From: an uncultured Roseibium sp.
Lineage (GTDB): Bacteria; Pseudomonadota; Alphaproteobacteria; Rhizobiales; Stappiaceae
Direction of reading: 5' to 3'
Length of the DNA: 64,000 nt
Assembly: GCF_947494555.1 (NCBI RefSeq)
Contig: NZ_CANLVF010000002.1
Coordinates: 186,001-250,000, forward strand
Shown here: in pieces, positions 1-9,832 of the stretch
Numbering within the stretch: the first letter of the stretch is position 1
How the letters are laid out: each line of letters begins with the position of its first letter
Program-made: the position numbers and the translations under genes
The notes under the pieces: generated by a model
Database searches by the model: none
Told to the model about the DNA's origin: nothing
What the model saw: the letters and a program-made list of their open reading frames with translations, nothing else

Positions 1-1
1 C

Positions 2-841
2 GACCATCCACTTGTCAGCACGCAATGGCTGGCCGATCATCTTCAGTCTCCCGATCTTGCAGTCATCAACGCGTGGATGCCGCCAGTCACTCATCCGGAC
101 GCACCATCCGTATATCCGCACGCCCATGTCCCGGGCGCTGTATTCTTCGACGTGAACGAGATTTGCGACAAGAATTCCGACCTTCCGCACATGTTGCCCG
201 CACCACACGTCTTTTCGTCGGCCATGCGCAAGCTCGGGATCGGCGACGGCCAGACGATCGTCGTCTACGACGACTTTGGGTTTTATTCCGCGCCCCGCGT
301 CTGGTGGACCCTGCGCACGATGGGCGCAGAACGTGTCTTTGTGCTTGATGGAGGATTTCCGAAATGGCGCGCTGAGAACCGTCCAGTGACCGACGACCAG
401 CCGCGCATCGTGCAAAGCCACTTCAGCGCAAGACTGAACCACGGTGCCGTTGCCGATCTTTCTCAAATGAAAAAGAGCATTCAGACAGGCGACCGCCAGG
501 TCCTCGACGCAAGATCCTCTGACCGATTTGCAGGGACAGCCCCTGAGCCGCGTGCCGGGCTTCGATCCGGTCACATGCCGACGGCTTTCAACTTGCCTTT
601 CACGCAGTTGCTCAATGAAGACGGCACGTTCCGGGGACATGAAGATCTCGAAGCGCTCTATAAAGCCGCAGGTATCGATTTACAGAAGCCGGTCACAACC
701 ACATGCGGGTCCGGTGTTACGGCCGCGATCCTGACGCTCGGCCTTACTATCCTTGGGGCGCGTGACCTTGCTCTTTATGACGGATCTTGGGTCGAATGGG
801 GTGGAAGAGACGACACGGACATAGTTACAGAAAAGGCCTAG
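2..841 (+). CDS. sseA: Sulfurtransferase (rhodanese / 3-mercaptopyruvate sulfurtransferase-like), 5' end truncated by window start
   Basis: Frame 2 is open from the window edge (…DHPLVSTQWLADHLQSPDLAVINAWMPPVTHPDA…); active-site-like TTCGSGVTA near the C-terminus; two-domain rhodanese layout. Confidence 0.88.
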   Translation, partial: DHPLVSTQWLADHLQSPDLAVINAWMPPVTHPDAPSVYPHAHVPGAVFFDVNEICDKNSDLPHMLPAPHVFSSAMRKLGIGDGQTIVVYDDFGFYSAPRVWWTLRTMGAERVFVLDGGFPKWRAENRPVTDDQPRIVQSHFSARLNHGAVADLSQMKKSIQTGDRQVLDARSSDRFAGTAPEPRAGLRSGHMPTAFNLPFTQLLNEDGTFRGHEDLEALYKAAGIDLQKPVTTTCGSGVTAAILTLGLTILGARDLALYDGSWVEWGGRDDTDIVTEKA

Positions 842-879
842 TTTCCCGGCAGCGACTACGTCGACCGGGTGATACGTCA

Positions 880-1587
880 TCAACCCGAGCCGTGAATGTC
901 GAGAGACCAATCGAGCGTTGAAGGAAGCGGTGTCCATAGACCGGTCCGGACACCCGCCAGCCGCAACATGCGCGCTGTCCAGGTATTGCATCCCACCAGG
1001 GCATTAAACCCGCCTTTTGCGGGAAAGAAGATATCGTGGGCATCATATGACGCGCCGTCGATGGCGCGTGGTGGGTCCGCTGTATCCGTTCCAAAACTGT
1101 CCTGTACGCCCTTCAGCAGTTTCTGAAACTCTGCTGGAGACAGTGCCAGGGTGCGCACATTCTCATGCTCGGGCGGGATCGTGCTGGATCTTCGAACATG
1201 CATGACCGAGTGATCCCAGGTCAGCGCTGCAAATACCGGGCCCGGCTTCAATTCGGCCCAAGTCGGTGTTTCCAGGTAAAACGAGCGCCCTCCCCAACCC
1301 ACGACGATCCAAAAAACGCCCGGGTAGTCCAGCTCCAACCCCTCGGCACTTACGAATGAAAGCGCTTCAAGAACGTCAGGGTCTGCCGGAAGTGCAATGT
1401 CTGTATGGATAGGATTTGAAAGAATGAGGATCTGCCGCGTTTGAACGTCCGAAAGATCCTGCTTCTCAGCTGAAACGGAAATGGGCCCCGGGATCAGGAT
1501 CCCGAGGCCCATTGCAAGACACGCTCCAAAAGCGATCAGCACGCCACCCCACAAAATCTTTCGGGCGATACTGACCAGCACGATCAA
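880..1587 (-). CDS. DUF2459 (TIGR02117-type) family protein
   Basis: N-terminal TM segment, then ILILSNPIHTDIALP…VGWGGRSFYLETPTWAELKPGPVFAALTWDHSVMHV, typical of the family. Confidence 0.75.
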   Translation of the reverse strand: MIVLVSIARKILWGGVLIAFGACLAMGLGILIPGPISVSAEKQDLSDVQTRQILILSNPIHTDIALPADPDVLEALSFVSAEGLELDYPGVFWIVVGWGGRSFYLETPTWAELKPGPVFAALTWDHSVMHVRRSSTIPPEHENVRTLALSPAEFQKLLKGVQDSFGTDTADPPRAIDGASYDAHDIFFPAKGGFNALVGCNTWTARMLRLAGVRTGLWTPLPSTLDWSLDIHGSG

Positions 1588-1593
1588 ACCTGA

Positions 1594-2397
1594 TCAGTGA
1601 TGCAGGATCTGGCTGAGGAACAGCTTCGTGCGCTCGTGTTGCGGATTGACGAAGAAATCTTCCGGTTCGTTTTGCTCCACGATCTGTCCGGCGTCCATGA
1701 AGATCACACGGTTGGCAACCTTACGGGCAAAACCCATTTCGTGGGTCACGCACAGCATGGTCATGCCTTCTTCGGCAAGACCGACCATAACGTCCAGAAC
1801 TTCCTTGATCATTTCAGGGTCAAGCGCTGACGTCGGCTCATCGAAAAGCATAATTTTCGGGTTCATGCAAAGCGAACGGGCGATTGCCACACGTTGTTGC
1901 TGACCACCGGAAAGCTGCCCGGGATACTTCAGTGCCTGCTCGGGGATCTTGACGCGCTCCAGATACTGCATGGCAACATCTTCAGCTTCCTTCTTGGGCA
2001 TCTTGCGAACCCAGATCGGAGCAAGCGTGCAATTTTCCAGGATCGTCAGGTGCGGGAACAAGTTGAAGTGCTGAAAACACATGCCGACTTCACGCCGGAT
2101 CTCGTCAATTTTCTTCAGGTCGTTGGTAAGTTCGATGCCGTCGACCAGGATCTGGCCCGCCTGATGTTCCTCCAGACGGTTGATGCAACGGATCATCGTG
2201 GACTTACCCGAACCTGAGGGTCCACAGATAACGATGCGTTCGCCACGCATCACCTTGAGATTGATATCGCGCAGGACATGAAAGTCGCCGTACCATTTGT
2301 TCATGTTGTTGATTTCAATCGCCACATCCGTGTCGGAAATCGTCATCTTCGAGCGATCGGCGGCAAGCTCTTCCGCGTTTACAGCATTCTCGGTCAT
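1594..2397 (-). CDS. aapP: General L-amino acid ABC transporter ATP-binding protein
   Basis: Walker [10 protein letters not shown], signature [15 protein letters not shown], Walker [15 protein letters not shown]; downstream of the permease genes. Confidence 0.93.
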   Translation of the reverse strand: MTENAVNAEELAADRSKMTISDTDVAIEINNMNKWYGDFHVLRDINLKVMRGERIVICGPSGSGKSTMIRCINRLEEHQAGQILVDGIELTNDLKKIDEIRREVGMCFQHFNLFPHLTILENCTLAPIWVRKMPKKEAEDVAMQYLERVKIPEQALKYPGQLSGGQQQRVAIARSLCMNPKIMLFDEPTSALDPEMIKEVLDVMVGLAEEGMTMLCVTHEMGFARKVANRVIFMDAGQIVEQNEPEDFFVNPQHERTKLFLSQILHH

Positions 2398-2466
2398 GAG
2401 GTCTTACTCCAGAAGGTCGTTAGACCGGGGCGCTGCGCAAAAGTCGCGCGCCCCGAGATTTTTTCT

Positions 2467-3618
2467 TTACCGTTTGTGTCCCGTGTGCAGCTTGTTCTCC
2501 ATGAATATGGAGTATCGTGACATGCCGAAACAGAAGACAAAGAACACGATCGCAGCAAACAGATAGCCTGTATGTCCCTGGCTTGGTGTCGACCAGGTCG
2601 GGTCGGTGAACGACGACTGAATCTGCCCGAGAAGGTCGAACATTCCGACGATCAGAACCAGTGTCGTGTCCTTGAACAGGCCAATGAAGGTGTTGACGAT
2701 GCCCGGGATCACAAGTTTCAGGGCTTGCGGCAAGATGATGAGATACATCATCGGCCAAAAGCGCAGGCCCAAGGCCATTGCGCCTTCATACTGCCCTTTC
2801 GGGATCGCCTGCAGACCACCGCGAACGACTTCCGCCATATAAGCCGCGGAGAACAGTGTCACACCGATCAGGACGCGCAGGAGTTTGTCGAACGTTACGC
2901 CTTCCGGCAAGAACAGCGGCAACATCACCGAAGACATGAACAGCACGGTGATCAGCGGCACACCGCGCCAGAATTCGATGAAGATTATCGAAACCAGCTT
3001 AATGATCGGCATCTGCGATCGCCGGCCTAGTGCCAGTGCAATACCCAATGGGAGCGACGCCACAATACCTGTGACCGCGATAACCAACGTCACCAGAAGA
3101 CCGCCCCAGACCGCCGTCTCGACGATTGGCAGGATAACGGTGCCGCCGATCACGAGACCGGTAAGCAGGAAGTAGGCAACAATCGGGAAAACGATCAGGA
3201 AAAGGATCGCATTCATGCGTTTATAGGGCACACTCGGGATCGCTAGAGGAACCAACAGCAGCGCAAACAGTGCATAGACGATATCCACCCGCCAGGTTTC
3301 AACCGACGGATAGCGGCCATAGATGAACTGCGGGAAGTATGCTTCAACATATGCCCAGCACGCACCGCTATGTCCTCCGTCCTGCGGCAAGCAAGCTTCG
3401 CGATTATCACCGGTCCAGACCGCATCAATGAATGCAAACTGGATAAACGGCGCAATGATCCAATACGCGATCAGAATGCCGATAACGGTGAGGATGGTGT
3501 TACCAATCGACGAGAACAGGTTTTGACGCATCCATCCGATAACGCCGGTGGTCGACACCGGCGCCGGCAATGTCGGCGCTTCTTCGGTTCTTATCTGGAA
3601 CATTTGAGAACTAGCCAT
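2467..3618 (-). CDS. aapM: General L-amino acid ABC transporter permease
   Basis: HisM-type permease with EFWRGVPLITVLFMSSVMLPLFLP and EVVRGGLQAIPKGQYEGAMALGL. Confidence 0.92.
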   Translation of the reverse strand: MASSQMFQIRTEEAPTLPAPVSTTGVIGWMRQNLFSSIGNTILTVIGILIAYWIIAPFIQFAFIDAVWTGDNREACLPQDGGHSGACWAYVEAYFPQFIYGRYPSVETWRVDIVYALFALLLVPLAIPSVPYKRMNAILFLIVFPIVAYFLLTGLVIGGTVILPIVETAVWGGLLVTLVIAVTGIVASLPLGIALALGRRSQMPIIKLVSIIFIEFWRGVPLITVLFMSSVMLPLFLPEGVTFDKLLRVLIGVTLFSAAYMAEVVRGGLQAIPKGQYEGAMALGLRFWPMMYLIILPQALKLVIPGIVNTFIGLFKDTTLVLIVGMFDLLGQIQSSFTDPTWSTPSQGHTGYLFAAIVFFVFCFGMSRYSIFMENKLHTGHKR

Positions 3619-3630
3619 GTCGTGCGCTCC

Positions 3631-4845
3631 TTATCTTTCCACGAGCGCCATGCGCTGGTTGTACCAGTTCATGAAGGCTGATGTGAGCAGGCTGAGCGAC
3701 AGATACACCGCCATCCAGATGCCAATAATCTCGATTGCCTGACCAGTTTGGTTCAGAACCGTCCCGCCAACGGAGACGAGATCAGGGAAGGCAATGGCGA
3801 CTGCCAGCGATGAGTTCTTTGTCAAGTTCAGGTACTGACTTGTGAGCGGCGGAATGATCACCCGCATTGCCTGCGGGATGATGACCAGGCGAAGTGTCGG
3901 GCCCTGGCGAATTCCGAGAGCGTGCGCGGCCTCCGTCTGGCCATGGCTCACAGCCTGAATACCTGCCCGAACGATTTCCGCTATGAAAGCCGCCGTGTAA
4001 ATCGCAAGGGCTGCCGTCAGCGCCAGAAACTCAGGTATCAGGTTCATCCCGACACCCAACTCAAAGCCCTGCCGCAGCCGGGGGCCCGTCTCCACAAAAT
4101 TCGGGTGCTCCAGCTGCATGGGCATGCCGGTAATGAAATAAGTTATCACCGGCAGGCCAACGATTAGGCCGACTGCGGTCCAGAACATCGGGAACTGCTG
4201 ACCTGTCTCCTCCTGACGTTTGCGCGCCCACCTGGACACTGCGACTGTCGCAATAATCGCTATGATAAGGGCATAGCCTATGAACTCCGCACCAGGTTCC
4301 CAAATCGGCTTGGGACCGCGCAGCCCGGCGATATTCAAATGGAACGTGTCGAACAAGGACCATTTTTCACGTTTGCCGGGAACAGCGCGCAGGACCGCGA
4401 AATACCAGAAGAAAATCTGGAGAAGAAGTGGAACGTTGCGGATCAGCTCGACGTAACAATACGCCAGACGGCTAATGACCCAGTTGTTCGAAAGCCTCGC
4501 GATGCCGACGACAAAGCCGACAATTGTCGCACAAAAAATGCCGACAACCGCAACCAGAAGCGTATTCAGGAAACCAACAAAAATCGCCTGACCGTAACTG
4601 GAAGTCTCGGAATAAGACGCAAGCGACTGAATAATGCCGAAACCGGCAGTATTTCCAAGAAATCCCCAACCTGAGGCAATGTTTTGCCGTTCCAGGTTGG
4701 CGACAGTGTTCGTCACGATGATGTATCCGAAAGTCAGCAGCAACACCACCAGCAGCACCTGGTAGAAATAGCCGCGTACTTTGGGATCGTTCATCAGCGA
4801 AGCACGCGCCGGCGCCCCCGCCGAGTCCTGCTCCATTACTGACAT
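3631..4845 (-). CDS. aapQ: General L-amino acid ABC transporter permease (likely start MSVMEQDS…, inside the longer ORF 3631..4941)
   Basis: VELIRNVPLLLQIFFWYFAVL and EIVRAGIQAVSHGQTEAAHALGI; operon position. Confidence 0.9.
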   Translation of the reverse strand: MSVMEQDSAGAPARASLMNDPKVRGYFYQVLLVVLLLTFGYIIVTNTVANLERQNIASGWGFLGNTAGFGIIQSLASYSETSSYGQAIFVGFLNTLLVAVVGIFCATIVGFVVGIARLSNNWVISRLAYCYVELIRNVPLLLQIFFWYFAVLRAVPGKREKWSLFDTFHLNIAGLRGPKPIWEPGAEFIGYALIIAIIATVAVSRWARKRQEETGQQFPMFWTAVGLIVGLPVITYFITGMPMQLEHPNFVETGPRLRQGFELGVGMNLIPEFLALTAALAIYTAAFIAEIVRAGIQAVSHGQTEAAHALGIRQGPTLRLVIIPQAMRVIIPPLTSQYLNLTKNSSLAVAIAFPDLVSVGGTVLNQTGQAIEIIGIWMAVYLSLSLLTSAFMNWYNQRMALVER

Positions 4846-5017
4846 AGAACCTCGCCCAAGTTCACGGAAAGAGCCCGGCTCGAAGCCTCTCCTCTTTCCC
4901 CTCTTATCTGCTTCTGCAACACGCTGACGCGCGCTCCCCAATCGGCTTATGAAGCAGTTTGTTCCCCCACGCGTTTCCCGGTTGTCCGGTCTTCTTTGCG
5001 CGGATTTGTTTTATTGA

Positions 5018-5043
5018 GGGTTCCGGCAATTCTGCCGGAACCC
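5018..5043 (-). terminator. Stem-loop between aapJ and aapQ (intra-operon attenuator / RNA stabiliser)
   Basis: GGGTTCCGGCA-ATTC-TGCCGGAACCC: perfect 11-bp inverted repeat just after the binding-protein gene. Confidence 0.7.
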
Positions 5044-5066
5044 CTTTTCCTCATCAGGAATGAGGA

Positions 5067-6086
5067 TTAACGGATCGGCGGAGCGTAAAGGAATCCACCG
5101 TTGCTCCACAGAGCATTCACACCGCGGGAGATCCCGAGCGGAGTGTCCGGACCAACGTTGGCATTGAAGGTTTCTTCGTAGTTGCCAACATTCTTGAGGA
5201 CGTTGTACGCCCAGTCATTCGACAGGCCGATGCTTTCACCGAATGCACCTTCAACACCGAGCATACGCTTGATGGACGGATTGTCGGAAGACTTCATCTC
5301 ATCAACGTTTTCAGATGTAACGCCAAGTTCTTCAGCGTTGATCATGGCGTTGAGGGTCCACTTGGCGATGTTGAACCATTCGTCGTCGCCCTGGCGGACA
5401 ACCGGTCCAAGAGGCTCTTTGGAAATGATTTCCGGCAGAACCATGTGATCGCCCGGGTTGGTCAGTTTCAGACGCTGCGCGTAAAGACCGGAGGCGTCTG
5501 TCGTGTAAACGTCACAACGGCCGGCATCGTAAGCAGCAACAACCTCGTCAGCTTTTTCGAATGCGACGATTTCGTACGGCATGTTGTTTGCACGGAAATA
5601 GTCGGCAACGTTCAGCTCAGTGGTTGTACCGGTGTTGGTGCAGACCGAAGCGCCGGACAGTTCAAGCGCGGACGTAACGCCCAGGTCCTTGCGGACCATG
5701 AAACCCTGACCGTCATAGTAGTTGACGCCGGCAAAGTTCAATCCGAGCTGTGTGTCACGAGACATCGTCCAGGTGGTGTTACGGGACAGAACGTCCACTT
5801 CACCGGACTGCAGCGCTGTGAAGCGCTCTTTAGCGGACAGCGGAGTGAATTTAACAGCCGACGCATCTCCGAACACCGCAGCAGCCATTGCGCGGCAAAG
5901 ATCAACGTCGAGACCGGTCCAGTTCCCCTGTGCATCCGGATTGGAGAAACCCGGGAGACCCTGGCTCACCCCACACTGAATGAAGCCTTTTGCCTTGACA
6001 TCTTCCAGGGTTGTCGCACTCGCGGCCGTCGAAGCGGCGACGCCCATTGCAGCGCCGAGTACGAGTGGAAGGATTTTTTTGGACAT
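5067..6086 (-). CDS. aapJ: General L-amino acid ABC transporter substrate-binding protein
   Basis: Signal peptide then TTLEDVKAKGFIQCGVSQGLPGFSNPDAQGNWTGLDVDLCRAMAAAVFGD; heads the aap operon. Confidence 0.93.
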   Translation of the reverse strand: MSKKILPLVLGAAMGVAASTAASATTLEDVKAKGFIQCGVSQGLPGFSNPDAQGNWTGLDVDLCRAMAAAVFGDASAVKFTPLSAKERFTALQSGEVDVLSRNTTWTMSRDTQLGLNFAGVNYYDGQGFMVRKDLGVTSALELSGASVCTNTGTTTELNVADYFRANNMPYEIVAFEKADEVVAAYDAGRCDVYTTDASGLYAQRLKLTNPGDHMVLPEIISKEPLGPVVRQGDDEWFNIAKWTLNAMINAEELGVTSENVDEMKSSDNPSIKRMLGVEGAFGESIGLSNDWAYNVLKNVGNYEETFNANVGPDTPLGISRGVNALWSNGGFLYAPPIR

Positions 6087-6548
6087 GGATATGCAGCCTT
6101 TATTTGTTACCCATACTTTTTATTATGTCGGGTTCGACCGGAAAAATTCTTCGCGCCTCGTTTGCGGACGAGCGCCTGCCTTCTAAGCGGCTTCCTCCAG
6201 AATTCTCCCGTTCCACCCAACGTGCCCATACGATGGCATTTAGCTGTTCGGGTCAAGTACTTGCTGTCATTATCTCGTCAAAATTCGCAGGCTGCGCTTA
6301 AATTCAACGTGGTCGGATGCACAAATAGCGAACATGGCTAAAACGAAATCATTCAATGCTCAAAATGAGTTCACTCGCTCCAAGAAAATCAGAGCGCCCG
6401 TTAACCCTAATAACAAATTACCAACAAGACATACTGCTTGTGGGCGTTTCGGAGGCCTTGTTGGCCGACCTGGAGATTGTCTAGAGTGAGCGCTCTCGAC
6501 CCGGCTGTGTCCGGTGTCCCTTCCATGCCCACTCGAAACAGATCCCTC

Positions 6549-7727
6549 ATGTCAAATTCCGATCCCAAGTCTTCCCTGAAACCAGACACTAAACTTGCGC
6601 ATTTAGGACGCGAGCCAAGGTCGTTTCACGGGTTCGTCAATCCCCCCGTCGTGCATGCATCGACCGTTCTTTATCCGGATGTTGAATCAATGCGGCCAGG
6701 CGGGCAGAAATACTCCTATGCCAGGCGTGGAAATCCGACCACAGATTCACTTGAAGAGGCTCTTTGCGAACTTGAAGGCGCAGCCGGCGTAAAGCTCACC
6801 AATTCCGGCCTGAACGCTGTTGCGCTCGCGGTTCTTTCCTGCGTGAAGTCAGGCGATCACATACTGATTACTGACACCGCCTATCATCCAACGCGTCATT
6901 TTGCCGATACAGTCCTGCCGAAGTTCGGTGTCAGCGTTGACTATTACGATCCATTGATGGGGGTTGGGATCAAGTCTCTCTTCAGGCCCAATACAACGGC
7001 CGTCTTCACCGAAGCGCCCGGGTCTCTCACTTTCGAGATGCAGGACATTCCCGCGATAGCTGAAGCAGCACATGATATCGGCGCCACGGTACTCATGGAC
7101 AACACCTGGGCAACTCCGCTGTTTTGCCAGCCCATTTCGCTGGGCGTGGATCTCGCCATTCAGGCAGGAACAAAATACATCGTCGGGCATTCAGATGCGA
7201 TGCTTGGAACCGTTGCAGCGAGCGAACGTGCCTGGGAAGCCCTTGACGAATATTATGGTGCGATAGGTGGCCATGTTGCCCCTGATGACGTCTTTCTCGG
7301 CCTTCGCGGGCTGCGGACGATGTCGGTTCGTCTGGAAAGGCATCAGCGTAACACCCATGCCGTTCTGAATTGGCTGAAGGACCAACCCGCCGTCGCGAAC
7401 ATCAGCTATCCCGCCCTGCCCTCCGATCCCGGTTATGAGATCTGGAAACGTGACTTTTCAGGCAGCACCGGCCTGTGTGCGTTCGATTTCGCGGATGGCA
7501 CAACAAATGAGCAATCAAATGCTTTTCTGAATGCCCTTAATCTGTTCGGTCTGGGATATTCGTGGGGCGGCTTCGAAAGCCTTGCGATCCCTGTCAAACT
7601 GAAGGGTTCGCGGTCGGCGACCCAATTCGACGAAAAACGTCGCTCCGTCCGTCTTCATATCGGGTTGGAAGATCCGGAAGATCTGATCACGGATATCGGG
7701 CAGGCACTAAACAAAGCTTTCGACTGA
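6549..7727 (+). CDS. metC: Cystathionine beta-lyase (PLP, Cys/Met metabolism); likely start MSNSDPKSS…
   Basis: YSYARRGNPTTDSLEEAL, LMDNTWATPLFCQPISLGVDLAIQAGTKYIVGHSDAMLG (PLP lysine context). Confidence 0.9.
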   Translation: MSNSDPKSSLKPDTKLAHLGREPRSFHGFVNPPVVHASTVLYPDVESMRPGGQKYSYARRGNPTTDSLEEALCELEGAAGVKLTNSGLNAVALAVLSCVKSGDHILITDTAYHPTRHFADTVLPKFGVSVDYYDPLMGVGIKSLFRPNTTAVFTEAPGSLTFEMQDIPAIAEAAHDIGATVLMDNTWATPLFCQPISLGVDLAIQAGTKYIVGHSDAMLGTVAASERAWEALDEYYGAIGGHVAPDDVFLGLRGLRTMSVRLERHQRNTHAVLNWLKDQPAVANISYPALPSDPGYEIWKRDFSGSTGLCAFDFADGTTNEQSNAFLNALNLFGLGYSWGGFESLAIPVKLKGSRSATQFDEKRRSVRLHIGLEDPEDLITDIGQALNKAFD

Positions 7728-7731
7728 AAGC

Positions 7732-7750
7732 CAGCCGGCTTTGCCGGCTG
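7732..7750 (+). terminator. Hairpin downstream of metC
   Basis: CAGCCGGC-TTT-GCCGGCTG perfect stem 5 nt after the stop; weak U-tract. Confidence 0.5.
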
Positions 7751-7786
7751 TCTCCCAATGAACTCATAGGCATAAATGGTGCGGCC

Positions 7787-8101
7787 TCAGATCGTCGGAT
7801 CTTGCCGCTTTTCCTTGAAGATCAGCCACAGGTTCCGGAAATAAATGATGAGCCCAAGCCCCTGCCCTGCGATAAAGACCGGATCCTGACGCTGTATGGC
7901 GTAAATCAGGAGCAGCGAACCACCGGCTATGGAAAAGAACCAGAAGGCGACCGGCACGATCGATCGGCCGACGCGCTCGGATGCGATCCACTGGATCACG
8001 AACCGCATCATGAACATGGCCTGGGCAAAGAATCCCAAGATGATCCAAAAATCGAATTGCTCGACGAATACAGTGTACAGCCAGTCGTAAAGAGCGCTCA
8101 T
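7787..8101 (-). CDS. Lipid A biosynthesis N-terminal domain (LABN) membrane protein
   Basis: WIILGFFAQAMFMMRFVIQWIASERVGRSIVPVAFWFFSIAGGSLLLIYAIQRQDPVFIAGQGLGLIIYFRNL is a canonical LABN sequence. Confidence 0.9.
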   Translation of the reverse strand: MSALYDWLYTVFVEQFDFWIILGFFAQAMFMMRFVIQWIASERVGRSIVPVAFWFFSIAGGSLLLIYAIQRQDPVFIAGQGLGLIIYFRNLWLIFKEKRQDPTI

Positions 8102-8162
8102 GGGCAGATCCAGTCGGTCCAGTCGGGCGTGTTTCCCGTTGTGCGTTAGTTTCGATCGTCCG

Positions 8163-8924
8163 TCAGGTCAACGGCCGGACGGTGGGAATTTTTTTGCGCC
8201 GGCGGCGTAGCCACCAGACACCAAACAAATCCAACACGCCGACAAGCGCGCGGTCAAAAATTCCGTATTTCGACGAGCCATGACGGCGTTGCCGGTCCTG
8301 AACATCAATATGAACGACGTCGAAACCTTCCCTGATCACGAGCGCCGGCAAGAAACGATGCCAGCTGTCGAAATAGGGCAGTTGAAGAAAAATCTCTCTC
8401 CGAAGCGCTTTCAGGCCGCAGCCGCTGTCACGTGTTTTGTCCTTCAAAATCGCGCCGCGGATCTTGTTGGCAAATTTTGACGCGTATCTTTTGGCAAGAC
8501 TTGCCTTACGACCAAGCCTTTGACCGGCGGCAAGCGCGGTTGCAGGCCCTGCAGCGTCGAGCGCATCCAGGAGTTTCGGGATGTAGGCAGGATTGTTCTC
8601 ACCATCGCCGTCTATCGTGGCGACGACATCGCCGCGCGCATGCTGCAACCCGGTCCTCACCGCGCAGCTTTGCCCACAGGCGTTTTCATGACGAACCGGA
8701 CGCAGCCAGTCGTGCGTGGCGGCGTAGTCCTGCAGAACGATGTCCGTCCCGTCTGAAGAACCGTCGTCAACGACGATGACTTCGAACGCTCTTCCCTGCA
8801 GCGCGGCCTCGATCTCATCGAGAAGGATAGGCAGGTTCTGAGCCTCGTCCTTGGCCGGCACGACGACCGTTACGGCCAGTGCGCCCGCGTCGGACGCAAT
8901 GTGCTCGAGATAGCTCTTCGTCAT
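8163..8924 (-). CDS. Family 2 glycosyltransferase (polyprenyl/dolichol-phosphate mannosyltransferase-like)
   Basis: VTVVVPAKDEAQNLPILLDEIEAAL…VIVVDDGSSDGT…DGDGENNPAYIPKLL…RDSGCGLKALRRE. Confidence 0.9.
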   Translation of the reverse strand: MTKSYLEHIASDAGALAVTVVVPAKDEAQNLPILLDEIEAALQGRAFEVIVVDDGSSDGTDIVLQDYAATHDWLRPVRHENACGQSCAVRTGLQHARGDVVATIDGDGENNPAYIPKLLDALDAAGPATALAAGQRLGRKASLAKRYASKFANKIRGAILKDKTRDSGCGLKALRREIFLQLPYFDSWHRFLPALVIREGFDVVHIDVQDRQRRHGSSKYGIFDRALVGVLDLFGVWWLRRRRKKIPTVRPLT

Positions 8925-9832
8925 GAAACCGTCCGTTCTGTGTCTTCCGCACGCGTCTGCTCATTCGGAACTCTATCGGCACCACGCTGGCCTCTAAGAA
9001 CCTGCCAGACCGCACGCACACAGGCTTTTGCCGAACGGATATTCATATTCGGCTCGATTTTACCCGACGGTGAAAGATGGAATCCGATCCTGCGCCGTGC
9101 CATCGCCCTGACCGTGAAAAACGTAAACGTCATGCCAAGCAGCGTTCCGGCAATGACATCGCTCGGGTAATGCGCACCAACCATCACGCGGCTGAAGGCC
9201 ACCCAGAAGGCGGCGACAATGATGAGCCAGCGATAGGACGGAAAGATAAAGGCAAGTGCGGTCGCCAGCGCGGCGACGGTTGTCGAATGTCCTGAGGGAA
9301 AGCTCGTGTAGGTTCCGTCGAATGCCAGAAAATCGAAACGGACCGGCCCGACCTGTTCATAAAGCTTCGGACGGGCGCGCCCAAGCGACCACTTGAAAGC
9401 AATCGCGATCAGACCGGTGGCCGCAACTGAATAGAAAATAAAAGCTGCGTACGTGAAAACCGAGCCTATCGCCATTCGGATGCGGAAGGCAAAACGCCCC
9501 GCATCGAGAGCGAGAAGAAAAAGGCAGGTCAACCCTGTAGACAGCAGGATCCAATCCGCCTTGCCGAAATCGGTGAATGCCCGAAAGGCATTCCGGTACT
9601 CACCGGGAAGAGAGCGCAGCCACGGATAGGTGGGGACATCAAAGACGACGACCGCGACACCGACGGTCAGCAACAAGATGGCAAGTATGTCCTGCGGCCT
9701 TTGACCAGGTGACAAAGGATCGAGGCTGTCGCGCGCCCTCTCCTTGCGCCCCTTAAACAGCATCTGCGCCCGTCGAATATTGCCGCGCATGCGCGCAAGT
9801 ATCCGCCGGACATTATTGCTGCTCTTCGACAT
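8921..9832 (-). CDS. PAP2-family membrane phosphatase
   Basis: KWSLGRARP … PSGHSTT … SRVMVGAHYPSDVIAG: the three PAP2 motifs. Confidence 0.9.
   Translation of the reverse strand: MSKSSNNVRRILARMRGNIRRAQMLFKGRKERARDSLDPLSPGQRPQDILAILLLTVGVAVVVFDVPTYPWLRSLPGEYRNAFRAFTDFGKADWILLSTGLTCLFLLALDAGRFAFRIRMAIGSVFTYAAFIFYSVAATGLIAIAFKWSLGRARPKLYEQVGPVRFDFLAFDGTYTSFPSGHSTTVAALATALAFIFPSYRWLIIVAAFWVAFSRVMVGAHYPSDVIAGTLLGMTFTFFTVRAMARRRIGFHLSPSGKIEPNMNIRSAKACVRAVWQVLRGQRGADRVPNEQTRAEDTERTVS

Noticed and set aside
5445-6341. 298-aa plus-strand ORF
   Set aside because: Antisense to aapJ.
6300-6548. Possible SAM-type riboswitch upstream of metC
   Set aside because: No recognisable conserved riboswitch core could be read; would need an Infernal scan.
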